DNA of 57,568 nucleotides from JBAYJY01 sp041664945 (GTDB lineage: Bacteria > UBP15 > UBA6099): the NCBI GenBank assembly GCA_041664945.1, contig JBAYJY010000008.1, positions 1 through 57,568 of the forward strand. Reading direction: 5' to 3'. The stretch's first letter is position 1. The number at the start of each line of letters is the position of its first letter. The notes beneath the pieces are model-generated. The model searched no databases, had not been told where the DNA came from, and saw only the letters and a program-made list of their open reading frames with translations. Shown one piece after another: positions 26,236 to 36,084 of the stretch. The position numbers and the translations under genes were made by a program.

Positions 26236-27777
26236 TTATTTAACGCCTGCGTTCAGACGCTTATCGCTCGATCCGAGATAGGAGTCGATATCAACGCGGA
26301 AAGCGCCGCGCGAGGAGACGACATAGAGATATTTTCCGGCCCTGTCGAGTTTGAGCGCGGAAGCGCGGGCGCCGGCTGCGCCCGATCTTAAAACGCGGCC
26401 CGTTTTCAAATCTGTCGCCATGAACCGGCCGCTGTAGTAACCGGCGGCGAAAAGAATATTCCGCCGCGTGTCGAGCGCGAGCGCGCGGGCGCCGGCCGGG
26501 CCCGGCAAAACCCTGACGGCCTTGAGCGACGCCAGGTCAATCTCGTAAATATTGTCGCGGTTGAAACTCGTCATATAAGCGACAGGCTTTGCCGGATTCA
26601 GAGCGAGAGCCGGTCCGGCGTCGGGCAAAACGCCCATCGAAACGATCCTGAACCGCTCCGGTTCTATTCGCACAAGCGCGGCTTTTCCGGAAGCGTCCGC
26701 CGGACCCGCGAGCGCGTAGAGCGAATCGCTCGGCGCGTGAACGGCGAGCGCCCAGCCGCCTGTGCGGAACGCGATCGAGCGCGGCTCTAAAAACCGGACC
26801 GCGCCCGTCCGGAGGCCGCTTTCGGCGTCGAACTCCGCCACCCCCGGCTGTCCGTCGTATAAAACATAGAATGCGTTGCCGTACGGCAATATCGCCCGCG
26901 CCTCGCCGCCCCAGTCGGTTTTCACCGGGAAAACGCCGGCCTGTCCCGACCCGTTCTCGCCCGAGACGACCGCCTTCTCCCCTTTAGCGTCGAGCGCGTA
27001 GATGACAGGCCGCAACGGGTCTGCGGCGAGCCGGTCCGGAGAAACGCCGGCCAGATCGTAATAGCCGGAACTTTTCAGGTTATTGTCGAGTTTGAGCAGT
27101 TTCTTTTCGTAAGCGAGCCACACGCAGTTTAGAGTCGGGCAAGGCTGAACATCGTTTATTTGTGGCGGCCGCAAAGCCGCGTCGCCGCCTTTCGTTTCGC
27201 GCGGCGGAAGCATCCTCACGACGCCCGGCTTCTTCGAGAACTCTTTGCCGCCCGCAGCCGGAAACGCGCCCGAGAAATTCAGCGCCGCGAAGAGCGCCAC
27301 GATTGCCGCCATGAACGCCCGGACAAACATTCGCGGCGCGCGGAGCCGGGAAGCGAGCCGGACGGCGATAAGAAACACCGCGAGAAACGCGGCCGCCGGA
27401 AGGACAGCGTCGCGAACGAACATCAGCAAGTCGGCCGGGAAACGCGAGGCGAGATAGGGGAGCCTGTAAAACGGGACGGCGCCGCTGTGGCTCATCGCGA
27501 GTCGCATGGGAACTACGGCTGCGGCGAAGAGAAACGCGAGTTCGAGCGCGAAACCTGCGAAGAACCCGCCGCCGAAAAGCTTCGCCGCCGCGCATCGCGA
27601 GACGAAAAGAAAAGCGACGGCCGCCATGAGAACGTTCAGCGTCTGCATCATGGTCGCGGCGTCTTCGAGCCTCAGAAGCGCCGCCCGCGCGCAAAGAAAA
27701 ACGCACGCCGCGAAAGCCGCCGCGTCTGCTGCGAGATAGACGCCGGCCAACAACCTGTCGTTATATCCTCTGGACAT
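26236..27777 (-). CDS. membrane protein with C-terminal YncE/NHL-like beta-propeller
   Basis: 513 residues. The N-terminal 180 residues contain about five hydrophobic helices (LAADAAAFAACVFLCARAAL, LNVLMAAVAFLFVSR, FALELAFLFAAAVVP, VLPAAAFLAVFLIAV, FMAAIVALFAALNF). The rest is strand-rich with repeated turns of the type DRLAADPLRPVIYALD, ALALNPAKPVAYMTS, ALALDTRRNILFAAG and ALKLDRAGKYLYVVS, typical of a YncE-like propeller. An extracytoplasmic propeller on a membrane base is inferred. Ligand and function unknown. It follows the FapA-like gene on the same strand after 205 nt. Confidence 0.7.
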   Translation of the reverse strand: MSRGYNDRLLAGVYLAADAAAFAACVFLCARAALLRLEDAATMMQTLNVLMAAVAFLFVSRCAAAKLFGGGFFAGFALELAFLFAAAVVPMRLAMSHSGAVPFYRLPYLASRFPADLLMFVRDAVLPAAAFLAVFLIAVRLASRLRAPRMFVRAFMAAIVALFAALNFSGAFPAAGGKEFSKKPGVVRMLPPRETKGGDAALRPPQINDVQPCPTLNCVWLAYEKKLLKLDNNLKSSGYYDLAGVSPDRLAADPLRPVIYALDAKGEKAVVSGENGSGQAGVFPVKTDWGGEARAILPYGNAFYVLYDGQPGVAEFDAESGLRTGAVRFLEPRSIAFRTGGWALAVHAPSDSLYALAGPADASGKAALVRIEPERFRIVSMGVLPDAGPALALNPAKPVAYMTSFNRDNIYEIDLASLKAVRVLPGPAGARALALDTRRNILFAAGYYSGRFMATDLKTGRVLRSGAAGARASALKLDRAGKYLYVVSSRGAFRVDIDSYLGSSDKRLNAGVK

Positions 27778-27837
27778 TTAATCCGCTACGCTCCGCGATC
27801 AGATCATGCGTTTATCCCGATGTAGAACCGGGCGCCC

Positions 27838-27882
27838 GTTCCCCATCGCCGCTGCGGCGATGATGATATCCGCCGGGGGAAC
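27838..27882. repeat. nested hairpin between two minus-strand genes
   Basis: Outer arms GTTCCCC (27838-27844) and GGGGAAC (27876-27882) enclose a perfect ATCGCCG/CGGCGAT palindrome. There is no T-tract, so it is not a classical terminator; it could be an attenuator or transcript-stabilising hairpin. Confidence 0.5.
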
Positions 27883-27982
27883 AGCCAATCCCTTTTTGCG
27901 GAGCGCATAAGCAAACTGATTGGGCGCTAAACGGCGGTTACGCCGTCATCGGCGCGCCGCAGGAGGGGAAACAACGGCGTTC

Positions 27983-29830
27983 TTAAACTTCCGATTCGAA
28001 CGGGCCGTACTGGACTTCGCCGTCGTACTCGCGGAAGGTCGAAAATTCGAGCGGGTCGTGGGCAACCCACGAGGCGTTCTTGATGGTTATTTTCGTTCCG
28101 GGCAGGACGGTTTTCCGAACATTGATTTTGAACTGCTTGCTGTTCAGATTTATGAGTTTTTCTTCGAGATCTTCCTTTTTTTCCTTGAAGGCGCGCAGGC
28201 GCGAGAGGAGCGCGAAGCGGTCACGGGAAAGATGCAGCACGCGCTGTTTCTGTTCGGCTGACATTTCGCCCGGAGTGGTCTGTGCGCGTTTCTCGGCGCT
28301 GTCTATCGATTTCGACTGCATTTCGGAGAGTCTTTCGGCCTCGTGAATTTCGGCCTCGATCCTGTCGAGTTCCTCGCGCATGGTGGGGCTGCCGCCGACT
28401 TCGAGAATTGTGGGAGTGGCGGTGTGGGTGCCGGTCTGGTTACAGGTGATCGTCTTCGTCGCGCGGGTGATGCCGCCCATGATGAAGCCTTTTTTGCCGA
28501 CCATTTCAACTTTTCCCGACGCGCTCACTTTTGAGTACATGATCGACTCGTCAACATAGACGTCGCCTTCGCAATAGACGGTCGCGTTATAGATGAATTT
28601 CGTCGTCAGGTTGCCGCGGCAGATGATAAGCGCCTTGTCCATGCCGCTTACGCCCTGCTTGATGTTCAGATTGCCGCCGCACTCGATCGTGCAGGCCTCG
28701 ACGCAGGCGCCGATATTGATGTCGCCGGTCGACTTGACGGAGAACCCGGAGATAACGTTTCCGCGAATGTTGACCGTGCCCGTGAAACTGATGTTGCCGG
28801 TGGAGAAATCAACGTCGGCCGGAATGTCGATAACAGGAAAAACGCTTATTTTCTTATTTACAAGTTTCGGCTGCCCGTCAACCGAGGCGACAATTACATT
28901 CGGGTCATTGGAATCCGGCTTGGTGTTGAGGCCGATCGGGACCGGTATGTCCTTGCCCGGTTTCGGCAAAACCTCCTCGCCGTAAACGGTTCTTCCCGGA
29001 ATCCCCATCGTTGCCGGATTCTTGCGCGCGAGAGGATCGCCGGCCTTGCACTGCTGGAACAGGTTCAGTTCCCTGAAATCGACTTCGCCTTCCTCGTTGA
29101 TGCGCGGTTTCGGCTTCTCGGAGGCTGTTTCGAAGTAATACTCAATTCCTCCGTTTTCGCCGTCGGAGGACTTCTGGCCGACCGCGATCACAATATTTTC
29201 GTTGAATATTCCCTTATTGACAACATCCTTGACGATGTCGTTTTTGATTCCGAAAATGATGTTGTTGCGCTGCAGGTAGCCGAAAATGTCGTCGGCGGTG
29301 ATCGCTTCGCCTCCGAAAGGCGGCGAGAGCTTCAGTATCGCCTCGGTCGCGTCCTTGGAGACAGTTACGTCGAAACGGCCGTCGCGCTTCTCGCCAACAG
29401 GCTCGAAGTCCTTGAACCGGAACGTGGCAAGCATGTTTTCGATCTTTTCGAGGTCGAGATAAAAAGTTCCGGCTCCGGCCTCCTTGACCGCGTCCATAAC
29501 ATCTTTCAATTCAGCTTTCCGGCCGTGCCCCATCGGCGGCTCGATCTTCACGTAGAGGATTCTTTCATCGCTGTCCAACTTCGTTCTCACCTTGCCGTCC
29601 ACCGGCTCCGGCTGCGGCGGCGCAAACAGCGTTGGCGCCGTCATGTTCTCGGCAAACGCCTTTTTAATTGCATTCTGGTCGACATTCGAGACCTTCTTCT
29701 GCGCCAGAACCGCAGTTATCTCGGCCATCATTCTTTCCTTCTCGGAGAAACATGACGCGTCGAGCGTCAGAAAAACGCCTTGCGGTTCAAATGTAATCTT
29801 AAATTTCCCGCTTTCGCTTCCGATTGTCAT
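27983..29830 (-). CDS. FapA-like DUF342 protein
   Basis: About 615 residues from ATG 29830, preferred over an upstream in-frame start because CGAGGAC lies just before it. The centre (about 300-460) is a right-handed beta-helix typical of FapA/DUF342: PGRTVYGEEVLPKPGKD, VDGQPKL, then stacked turns such as TVNIRGNVISGFSVKSTGDI, CTIECGGNLNI and ALIICRGNLTTKFI. A coiled coil follows (EELDRIEAEIHEAERL to KKEDLEEKLINLN), then a C-terminal domain. FapA-type proteins are cytoplasmic and often sit in flagellar or cell-surface loci, but the role is poorly defined. It diverges from the GGDEF-like gene. Confidence 0.85.
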   Translation of the reverse strand: MTIGSESGKFKITFEPQGVFLTLDASCFSEKERMMAEITAVLAQKKVSNVDQNAIKKAFAENMTAPTLFAPPQPEPVDGKVRTKLDSDERILYVKIEPPMGHGRKAELKDVMDAVKEAGAGTFYLDLEKIENMLATFRFKDFEPVGEKRDGRFDVTVSKDATEAILKLSPPFGGEAITADDIFGYLQRNNIIFGIKNDIVKDVVNKGIFNENIVIAVGQKSSDGENGGIEYYFETASEKPKPRINEEGEVDFRELNLFQQCKAGDPLARKNPATMGIPGRTVYGEEVLPKPGKDIPVPIGLNTKPDSNDPNVIVASVDGQPKLVNKKISVFPVIDIPADVDFSTGNISFTGTVNIRGNVISGFSVKSTGDINIGACVEACTIECGGNLNIKQGVSGMDKALIICRGNLTTKFIYNATVYCEGDVYVDESIMYSKVSASGKVEMVGKKGFIMGGITRATKTITCNQTGTHTATPTILEVGGSPTMREELDRIEAEIHEAERLSEMQSKSIDSAEKRAQTTPGEMSAEQKQRVLHLSRDRFALLSRLRAFKEKKEDLEEKLINLNSKQFKINVRKTVLPGTKITIKNASWVAHDPLEFSTFREYDGEVQYGPFESEV

Positions 29831-29954
29831 ATAATTGTCCTCGATATAGTGTTCAATATTGAACGCGCAAAGGTCCGGATAATAACCACGGCCGCTTGAC
29901 ACCACAGATGCGCTGTTTAATATTAAGTCATTCTGTTCATCCAGTCAACGGGAC

Positions 29955-31055
29955 TTGTTCTTGGACAAATACATTAACAAAAGAGAATTAATACCAACCC
30001 TCATACGGACGGCTTTAGGCATTTCGCTGGCTTATCTTATCTTCATCGGCCGTTTCGGCATTCCGTCTTCGAGGATGGAGCTTTCGCTCGCCGTTCAGGT
30101 TCTGACGGTCGCATATATTTTGATCTCTTTGTTCCTCCCGGAGCAGTGGGCGCCGGGCTCGTGGCTGCTTTTCATGCTCGATACCGGCGCGGCGTTCTTT
30201 GCGCTCGCTAAATTCGGCGGCCTGAACGGTTGGCCGGCGATTCTGCTGCCTCTTCTCGCGCTTTCGGCGTCCGTCAGATTCCCGGCCAAGATCGCTCTTG
30301 CGGCGACGCTTCTGATCGCGGTTGCCGTTTTTGGATTGACGAATCTTCCGGGCTTCGGCGTTCCGATCTACCAATACGGTCTTTATGCCGCGCTGATGCT
30401 GCTCTGCTGGTCCCTCGCTTCGCAACTGACGGTGGACGCCGGCGAAGCGAAATATAAGATGATGTACCTCGACCAGGAGCGCGCCTGCTCCGAACTCGAG
30501 GAGCGGGTCAAGGATATGGAAAAGAAGATGCAAGCGCAGACGATAGTGGATCAGGCGACCGGCCTGAAAAACTTCCGCTACTTCCGCTCGCGCATCGAGG
30601 AGGAAATGCTCCGCGCGAAACGCAAGGGCTATGTCATATCGCTGGCGCTGATCGAACTCGACGAAATGGCGGAATTCCAGACGGCTTACGGCGAAACGGA
30701 ATGCCGCAAGGCGCTTCATAAATTCTCCAACATCCTCAGGGATATGTTCCGCAACACCGATCTGATCGGCCGCTACAAGGAGAACCAGTTCCTTGTAATG
30801 ATGCCGGAAACCGACGCCCGCGCATCGCTCATCCCAATGATGAGATTCAAGAAAAAAGTCGATAACGCGGGATTCGGACCCGAAAACAGGTTCACTTTTC
30901 ACTTGAGCGTCGGGATATCGTGTTACCCGAACGATGTGCAGGAAGTCGGCGGCCTGCTCAGCCTCGCCCAAGGCGCGCTTAGGCGCTCTCAGCAGAAAGG
31001 ACAAGGCATGACCACTCTCGCGGCTTCCCTCTTCAAGAAAGGTCCCGGCGCCTGA
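29955..31055 (+). CDS. membrane protein with degenerate GGDEF domain
   Basis: 366 residues from a TTG start (a second TTG lies 6 nt further on; neither has a strong RBS). About five membrane helices (15-160) and a short coiled coil (173-197) precede a GGDEF fold: VDQATGLKNFRYF, then RNTDLIGRYKENQF and HLSVGISCYPND. The signature GGDEF is replaced by K275-E-N-Q-F279, so the catalytic glycines and acidic residue are lost. It is unlikely to make c-di-GMP; a structural or nucleotide-sensing role is inference. It is followed 4 nt later by the DUF2723-TPR gene, so the two are probably co-expressed. Confidence 0.8.
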   Translation: MFLDKYINKRELIPTLIRTALGISLAYLIFIGRFGIPSSRMELSLAVQVLTVAYILISLFLPEQWAPGSWLLFMLDTGAAFFALAKFGGLNGWPAILLPLLALSASVRFPAKIALAATLLIAVAVFGLTNLPGFGVPIYQYGLYAALMLLCWSLASQLTVDAGEAKYKMMYLDQERACSELEERVKDMEKKMQAQTIVDQATGLKNFRYFRSRIEEEMLRAKRKGYVISLALIELDEMAEFQTAYGETECRKALHKFSNILRDMFRNTDLIGRYKENQFLVMMPETDARASLIPMMRFKKKVDNAGFGPENRFTFHLSVGISCYPNDVQEVGGLLSLAQGALRRSQQKGQGMTTLAASLFKKGPGA

Positions 31056-31059
31056 AACC

Positions 31060-33729
31060 ATGACACTCATCGAAAACAGGCGCGCAGACTCGCGCATAGC
31101 GACCCTGATCTTCTTCGGCTTTCTCGCGCTGTTCCTCCTGACGCTCGCGCCGGACATCATGTTCGAGGACTCCGGCGAGTTCGCCACAAGCGCTTATTCG
31201 CTCGGCGTGGGACACCCGCCGGGATACCCCCTATACAACCTTCTGGGCCGCGCGTTTGAAGCGCTCCCCCTCTTAAACCCCGCCTTCAGAATCAACCTGA
31301 TGTCGGCGTTTTTCGGAGCCCTCGGGCTGGCCGCGCTTTTCGCCGCGGCGCGCGCTCTCGGCTTCTCCCGCTTCGCCTCTTTCATCGGCGCAGCCGCTTG
31401 CGGGCTTTCCGTCACGCTATGGTCGCAGGCTGTCATCTGCGAAGTCTACACGCTCAACACGCTTCTCATCGCGGCGCTTCTCTGGGCGATGGCGCTTATG
31501 CGCAACGGCAGCAGCCGCGCCCTGCCCGCTTTTTTTGTTTTGCTCGGCCTCGCCGCCGCTATCCATTACACCACGCTCGTCGCCTTCGTCCCGGCTCTGG
31601 CTATCGCCGCGTTCTGGCCCGGCGCCCCTCGCAAGCGGCGTTTCGCCGGCTTCGCCGCAGGCGCCTTCCTGATGGCTTCTATGACCGCCATCTATTCGCT
31701 CCTGCCTTTCAGAGCCGCCGCAAACGCTATTTTCAACTGGCGCGACCCGAGCTCTCTGTTGCGATTCCTCGAACACATCAAGCGCTCCCAGTTTTCCGAC
31801 TGGGAAAACCAGCTCGCATTCCACATGCCGACCGTGATGAAATATTTCACCAAGTTCATGGAAAATCTCCCGGCTGAATACTTCGGCGTTTTCCTCTTCG
31901 TCTCTCTGATCGGGATCGCGCTGCTGATTTCCGAGCGGCCGTGGCTCGGCGCCGCCGGGGCGTGGCTCTGGCTGGTCCAAAGCATCGGCATCCTGCTCTA
32001 CATACGGTTCCATGCGGACGCCATCGGGTTCTCCGTAGCCCGCGTTTTCTACATCGGAGCCTATGCCGTAATGAGCGTATTCATCGCCGCCGGAACCGAC
32101 GGCCTTATGCGCCACCTCGGCGCCGGAAAACCATGGCTCAGAACCGCAATCGCCGTCGCGCTCGCCGCGTGCCTCCTCTTTCCGCTCGCGCGCGGATACC
32201 GCCAGAACAATCTCAGCGCCGACAACCGGTTCGTCGAATTCGACCGCGACATTTTCCGCTATCTGCCCCGCGACGCGGTCTATTATCTCATGGGCGCTCA
32301 CTTCATCGCGCCCGCCGTCTACCTCCGCTACACGCATAACCTGCGGCCGGACGTGACCCTCATCGACGGCACGGGCAATATGCTTATCAGCGAACTCGAA
32401 AAGCGCCGCGGCCCGTTCAAGCCGACAAACATCGTCGCGTCCATCGATCAGATGCTGGACCGCAACAACGGCCGGTTCCCTCTCGTGTTCAGCCAGCCGC
32501 AGCCGTTCGAGGGCGTTCCGTGGACGCTCGCTCAAAGAGGCCCTCTTTTCTTCCCGGCCGCCAAACCGGCTTGCGATCTCCGCGGCTGGAACCCCGCCAG
32601 CTACGGCTTCACTCCCGAATCCACCGCGGGCCGCGACTTCGAAACGCGCGCCCTCGTTTCCTTCCTCGACACCCGCATGGCGGAATGCGAGTTCATGAAC
32701 GGCAATAACGCCGCCGGCCTTGCATACGTCGACCGCTCGGTGAAATCTTACCCGGATTCGGCGCAGGTCAGCCTCATGGCCGGCCAGTTGCTGGACCGCT
32801 ACAACCTGAGCGAGGACGCCACCCTGAGGTATCAGGAAGCCCTTAAAATCAGCCCGACTTACATCGACGCCTTCATTCAACTCGGCAACCAGATGATCGA
32901 ACAGAAACAACTTAACGCCGCCGAGGTTTACTTCAAAAAAGCGCTGGCGGTCTCACCCGACAGCTTACAGGTGAAGCTCGCGCTCGCCAATATCACAAGC
33001 CTCAAAGGCGATACGGCGCTCGCGCTCGACACTTACAAAGCGCTGCTCCGCGAAAATCCCGACTCGGTCATCATCATGGACAACCTTGCCAACACCTACC
33101 TCAGAACGCGCAGCATCGACGAGGCGCGTTCTCTTTTCGTCAAGGCGCTCAGAAAAGAGCCGAGCTCCCTCCTCACCCTGCTCGACTACAGCGGATTCCT
33201 GCTCGACGTCGGAGAACACGACAAGGCCCGCGCGCTGCTCGAAAAAGCTATTAAAAGGCGCCCCGATTTCGCTTACGCCCATTACAACCTCGGCATCGCC
33301 CTGCTTCAGCAGGACGACTTCACGGGCGCGGCCGAACACTTTTTAAGGGCCGTCGAGATATCCCCGAAAATCGCCGACGCATGGACGAATCTGATCATCG
33401 TTCTACTCGACCAGAACCGCATCAAAGACGCCCGCGACGCGATCATTCTGATGCGGGAAACCGCCGGCCTCGATCTCAATCAGCTCACCTTCGCCCTCTA
33501 TCTCAAAACCGAGATGAAGGCCGCCGAGTCCGATCCGCAGGACGCGGAGGCATGGCGCAACGTCATCCTCGGCCTGCTCCAAGTCAAACAGTTCGACAAG
33601 GCGTATGAAAACATCAAGACTCTGAAGTCGATCGCCAAAACGCCTCTTCTTAAGGAACTCGCCGTTCTTCTCGAACAACAGGCCGACGAAGACTCTAAAC
33701 CCACGGGACCGATAGGCCCGCGGCGCTGA
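31060..33729 (+). CDS. DUF2723 GT-C-like membrane protein with TPR tail
   Basis: 889 residues. The N-terminal 400 form a polytopic domain of the DUF2723 family, related to GT-C/protein O-mannosyltransferases: an acidic first loop (MFEDSGEFATSAYSLGVGHP), then PGYPLYNLLGRAF and repeated hydrophobic helices. Residues 400-560 are an extracytoplasmic segment (YLMGAHFIAPAVYLRYTHNL). Residues 560-860 hold about seven TPR units (ATLRYQEALKISPTYIDAF, AAEVYFKKALAVSPDSLQV, ARALLEKAIKRRPDFAYA, AAEHFLRAVEISPKIADA). A glycosyltransferase role at the cell envelope is inferred. The 330-nt gap after it (33730-34059) holds no gene I can support. Confidence 0.82.
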   Translation: MTLIENRRADSRIATLIFFGFLALFLLTLAPDIMFEDSGEFATSAYSLGVGHPPGYPLYNLLGRAFEALPLLNPAFRINLMSAFFGALGLAALFAAARALGFSRFASFIGAAACGLSVTLWSQAVICEVYTLNTLLIAALLWAMALMRNGSSRALPAFFVLLGLAAAIHYTTLVAFVPALAIAAFWPGAPRKRRFAGFAAGAFLMASMTAIYSLLPFRAAANAIFNWRDPSSLLRFLEHIKRSQFSDWENQLAFHMPTVMKYFTKFMENLPAEYFGVFLFVSLIGIALLISERPWLGAAGAWLWLVQSIGILLYIRFHADAIGFSVARVFYIGAYAVMSVFIAAGTDGLMRHLGAGKPWLRTAIAVALAACLLFPLARGYRQNNLSADNRFVEFDRDIFRYLPRDAVYYLMGAHFIAPAVYLRYTHNLRPDVTLIDGTGNMLISELEKRRGPFKPTNIVASIDQMLDRNNGRFPLVFSQPQPFEGVPWTLAQRGPLFFPAAKPACDLRGWNPASYGFTPESTAGRDFETRALVSFLDTRMAECEFMNGNNAAGLAYVDRSVKSYPDSAQVSLMAGQLLDRYNLSEDATLRYQEALKISPTYIDAFIQLGNQMIEQKQLNAAEVYFKKALAVSPDSLQVKLALANITSLKGDTALALDTYKALLRENPDSVIIMDNLANTYLRTRSIDEARSLFVKALRKEPSSLLTLLDYSGFLLDVGEHDKARALLEKAIKRRPDFAYAHYNLGIALLQQDDFTGAAEHFLRAVEISPKIADAWTNLIIVLLDQNRIKDARDAIILMRETAGLDLNQLTFALYLKTEMKAAESDPQDAEAWRNVILGLLQVKQFDKAYENIKTLKSIAKTPLLKELAVLLEQQADEDSKPTGPIGPRR

Positions 33730-34059
33730 CGCCCTTACCGCCGCCCGTTTAATAATCGCCAAAGTTCAATTTCGCTTATTAGCGCGTAATTGCTTTCCCG
33801 GCTTTCGCTAAATTGGGCATTTGCCAAATAGCAAAAGGCGAAGCGGTAAATATAAATAATTGAAATTGCGAATTGGCGAGCAGTTGTTGACGAATAGGAG
33901 AATGTGGCACGATATGCTTGCAGCTTCACCCGCGTCCGGTTACGCATTGCGCACACATTTCAAACGCTACATACGGGCAAATACAGCATATGAGAAATCG
34001 GCTCTGTGAGAAATGAAATTAGGAAGCGTCTCGAAGAACCTTGTTTGCGGGCTTGCTTT
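33730..34059. other. intergenic region without recognisable gene
   Basis: A 330-nt convergent gap that is A+T-richer than its flanks. A short minus-strand frame (33735-33956) has no ribosome site or family resemblance. A TGGCACG...TTGC pair near 33905 has wrong spacing for a sigma54 promoter. No terminator is visible for either neighbour. Confidence 0.55.
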
Positions 34060-35388
34060 TCAGCCTTTGTTCAAAGGGATCCGCAGGATGAGTGATTCAA
34101 GTTTTGCGGACCATTTCTCAAAGGCCTGCTGATCATATTCCTTTGGATACTTGTTGAAGTGACGGCCGACGATTTCCGAAAGATAGAGCGTTTTCAGAAG
34201 CCTCAGGAAAAACTTTGGATAGCGCAAAAGCTTGATGAAACCCGGAAGCTTTTTCAGGTTGTCTTTGGGGCCGAGTTTGTTTTCCATGTCCCAGTCGATG
34301 TCGAACGCGCCGCTTTTCATTATGCGGTCAAGGTAGAAACGGTCTTCCGCGAATATGTATTTCTGTATGACGTACATGCGCACGAACTTGCTGTCCTGCG
34401 CTGCCTTGTAGTCCACATTGTACTGCCACAGCGCGGCGACGTCGTTGCGGTTTGCGCTGATTGCCGAATGTATCGCCTTGGCTGCGAAATGCGCTGCGCG
34501 CATGGACGATGATATGCCTGAGCCGTTGAGGGGGTTGGGCATGCTCGCGCAGTCGCCGACAAGCGCCAGTCCGGGCGCCACGAAGGAGTCGAACGCATTG
34601 CGCAGCGGGATTCTCGCGGCCTTGCCGCCGCGCACTATCTTGTCTCCGATGCCGCCTTCCTGCTCGATCACTTCCTTAAGTATCTTCCGCGGATCGCCGT
34701 CGGGACATGACGCAAGTATGCAGACGTTGATGTCCACAAGGCCCGGCGTGTCCCGGCTCACCCACTGGACGCCGTCGTACTTCCCGAGCGTCAGTATAGA
34801 GCGGCCCTTTCCGTCGGTCAGGTCTTCGCGTATCTCACGGTATCCGAGTATCGTCTCGTTCTTCTTGAGGCTCTTACTGAACCCGTGCGTCTCTGGCATT
34901 TTCTCACGCAGAACCGCGTTCATGCCTGAAGCGTCGGCGGTTATCTTCGCCAGCGCCTCGCCGCTCTCGCCGCTGCGCTCCCACCTGACGCCGGCAACCG
35001 CGCCGTCTTTCATAATGGGCTCCCGCACGGAAGTCTCGAAATGGAATTCTGCGCCGGCGGACTCCGCAACGGCTATCAGTCGTTTCGCGAGGCTTTTGCG
35101 GTCGAGATTCAGATGTGTCGGCGGCTGGTTTGCCATGATATCCGCGCAGGACAACGGCGAGAAAAGCAGGAAATTGAACGAGCCCATGATCTCCTCCGGC
35201 GGCGGCGGCGGAACGTCGACCTCCTCGAAAACCCTCAACTCGACAGTGTCCCACCAGTCATGACCCATGTCTTCTCGTTTTGACTTTTCCAGCACAGCGA
35301 CAGAGTGGCCCAGCCTCGCCAAATCCCGCGCGAGCACACAGCCCGCCACTCCCGCTCCAGCGATCACAACGTCATATTCCTTTTTCAT
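34060..35388 (-). CDS. FAD-dependent oxidoreductase, geranylgeranyl reductase family
   Basis: 442 residues from ATG 35388, chosen because GGAG sits 6 nt upstream. The N-terminus carries the dinucleotide-binding motif YDVVIAGAGVAGCVLARDLA, and a mid-protein FAD motif reads GLALVGDCASMPNPLNGSGIS, typical of the geranylgeranyl reductase/UbiH-like GR2 flavoproteins. Members reduce isoprenoid chains or hydroxylate ring substrates. An unusual run of five prolines (VPPPPPEEIMGSF) and DMGHDWWDTVEL occur in the substrate-facing region. The C-terminus (LLRYPKFFLRLLKTLYL) looks membrane-associating. No isoprenoid genes are adjacent, so the substrate is open. Confidence 0.85.
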   Translation of the reverse strand: MKKEYDVVIAGAGVAGCVLARDLARLGHSVAVLEKSKREDMGHDWWDTVELRVFEEVDVPPPPPEEIMGSFNFLLFSPLSCADIMANQPPTHLNLDRKSLAKRLIAVAESAGAEFHFETSVREPIMKDGAVAGVRWERSGESGEALAKITADASGMNAVLREKMPETHGFSKSLKKNETILGYREIREDLTDGKGRSILTLGKYDGVQWVSRDTPGLVDINVCILASCPDGDPRKILKEVIEQEGGIGDKIVRGGKAARIPLRNAFDSFVAPGLALVGDCASMPNPLNGSGISSSMRAAHFAAKAIHSAISANRNDVAALWQYNVDYKAAQDSKFVRMYVIQKYIFAEDRFYLDRIMKSGAFDIDWDMENKLGPKDNLKKLPGFIKLLRYPKFFLRLLKTLYLSEIVGRHFNKYPKEYDQQAFEKWSAKLESLILRIPLNKG

Positions 35389-35687
35389 GAGCCACTCCAA
35401 GTTGTCTGTTTTTTAACCGGCGTTCCCCGTATCAAATTCGTTCTTCAAACGACCCCTGAGCCGCATATTTCACGAGGCCCTGAAAGCCGGATTGCGCTAA
35501 AACCAATTTTCCGCATATTATACTCAAATCTCGTCACAGATGAAAAAATATGCCGGAAATAATAACCAGGATCCGCCATTAGGATTCAGTCGCAATGATT
35601 CAGATTGGGTGAGCTGCGAAGCGGCGTATAGTAGACGGGGAAAAGAAAAACAAATGAATCATACGGTATAGATGTGAATTGAGCTCG

Positions 35688-35760
35688 GGATTGCTTCGTA
35701 AGCCTAAAAACGGCTTCCTCGCAATGACGCGCTCTCCGTTCAGGATTGCTTCGGCATAAA
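35688..35760. repeat. partial TCATTGCGAG-family repeat
   Basis: GGATTGCTTCG (35688) and GCAATGACG (35721-35729), then another GGATTGCTTCGG (35743-35754), match halves of the nested inverted repeat at 14401-14503. The surrounding 35401-36040 region has no supported gene. Confidence 0.6.
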
Positions 35761-35829
35761 ACGCCTCGCAAAAACGGATTATGTGAAAAGAGCGAAAAGC
35801 GGGATGCTAATCCGCGATACACAAAAAAA

Positions 35830-35865
35830 GGGACAGGCAGTGTAAATATCCCTGTCCCTTTTTTT
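35830..35865. terminator. strong bidirectional terminator with no adjacent gene
   Basis: An 8-bp stem GGGACAGG/CCTGTCCC is extended by AAAAAAA/TTTTTTT, so it has a U-tract in both directions. The nearest genes start at 36085 (plus) and 35388 (minus), both transcribed away from it, so the transcript it ends is not obvious. Confidence 0.8.
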
Positions 35866-36043
35866 CATTGCTTATAATGCTTTCGACTGAATATAAAAAC
35901 GATTCATTTCAGATGGCTTTTTGGCGATTGATGTTTGCAGGATACACAGAGAATACACAAAGTTGTAAGGATATACATGATTGCATGTGTAGAAAGAATG
36001 ACGGCAACTTATTTCTATAAATGATTTTTAGTTATCTTTTTTG

Positions 36044-36049
36044 TATAAT
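36044..36049 (+). promoter_or_regulatory. -10 box for zinc-ribbon gene
   Basis: A perfect TATAAT with no clear -35. Transcription would start near 36056, which argues for the ATG at 36085 rather than 36064 as translation start. Confidence 0.4.
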
Positions 36050-36084
36050 ATAGTGAAGACACAATGAATATCGAGAGTGTTACG

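Noticed and set aside
33903..33922. Possible sigma54 promoter TGGCACG...TTGCA
   Set aside because: The spacer between the GG and GC elements is two bases too long, and no plus-strand gene follows for 2 kb.
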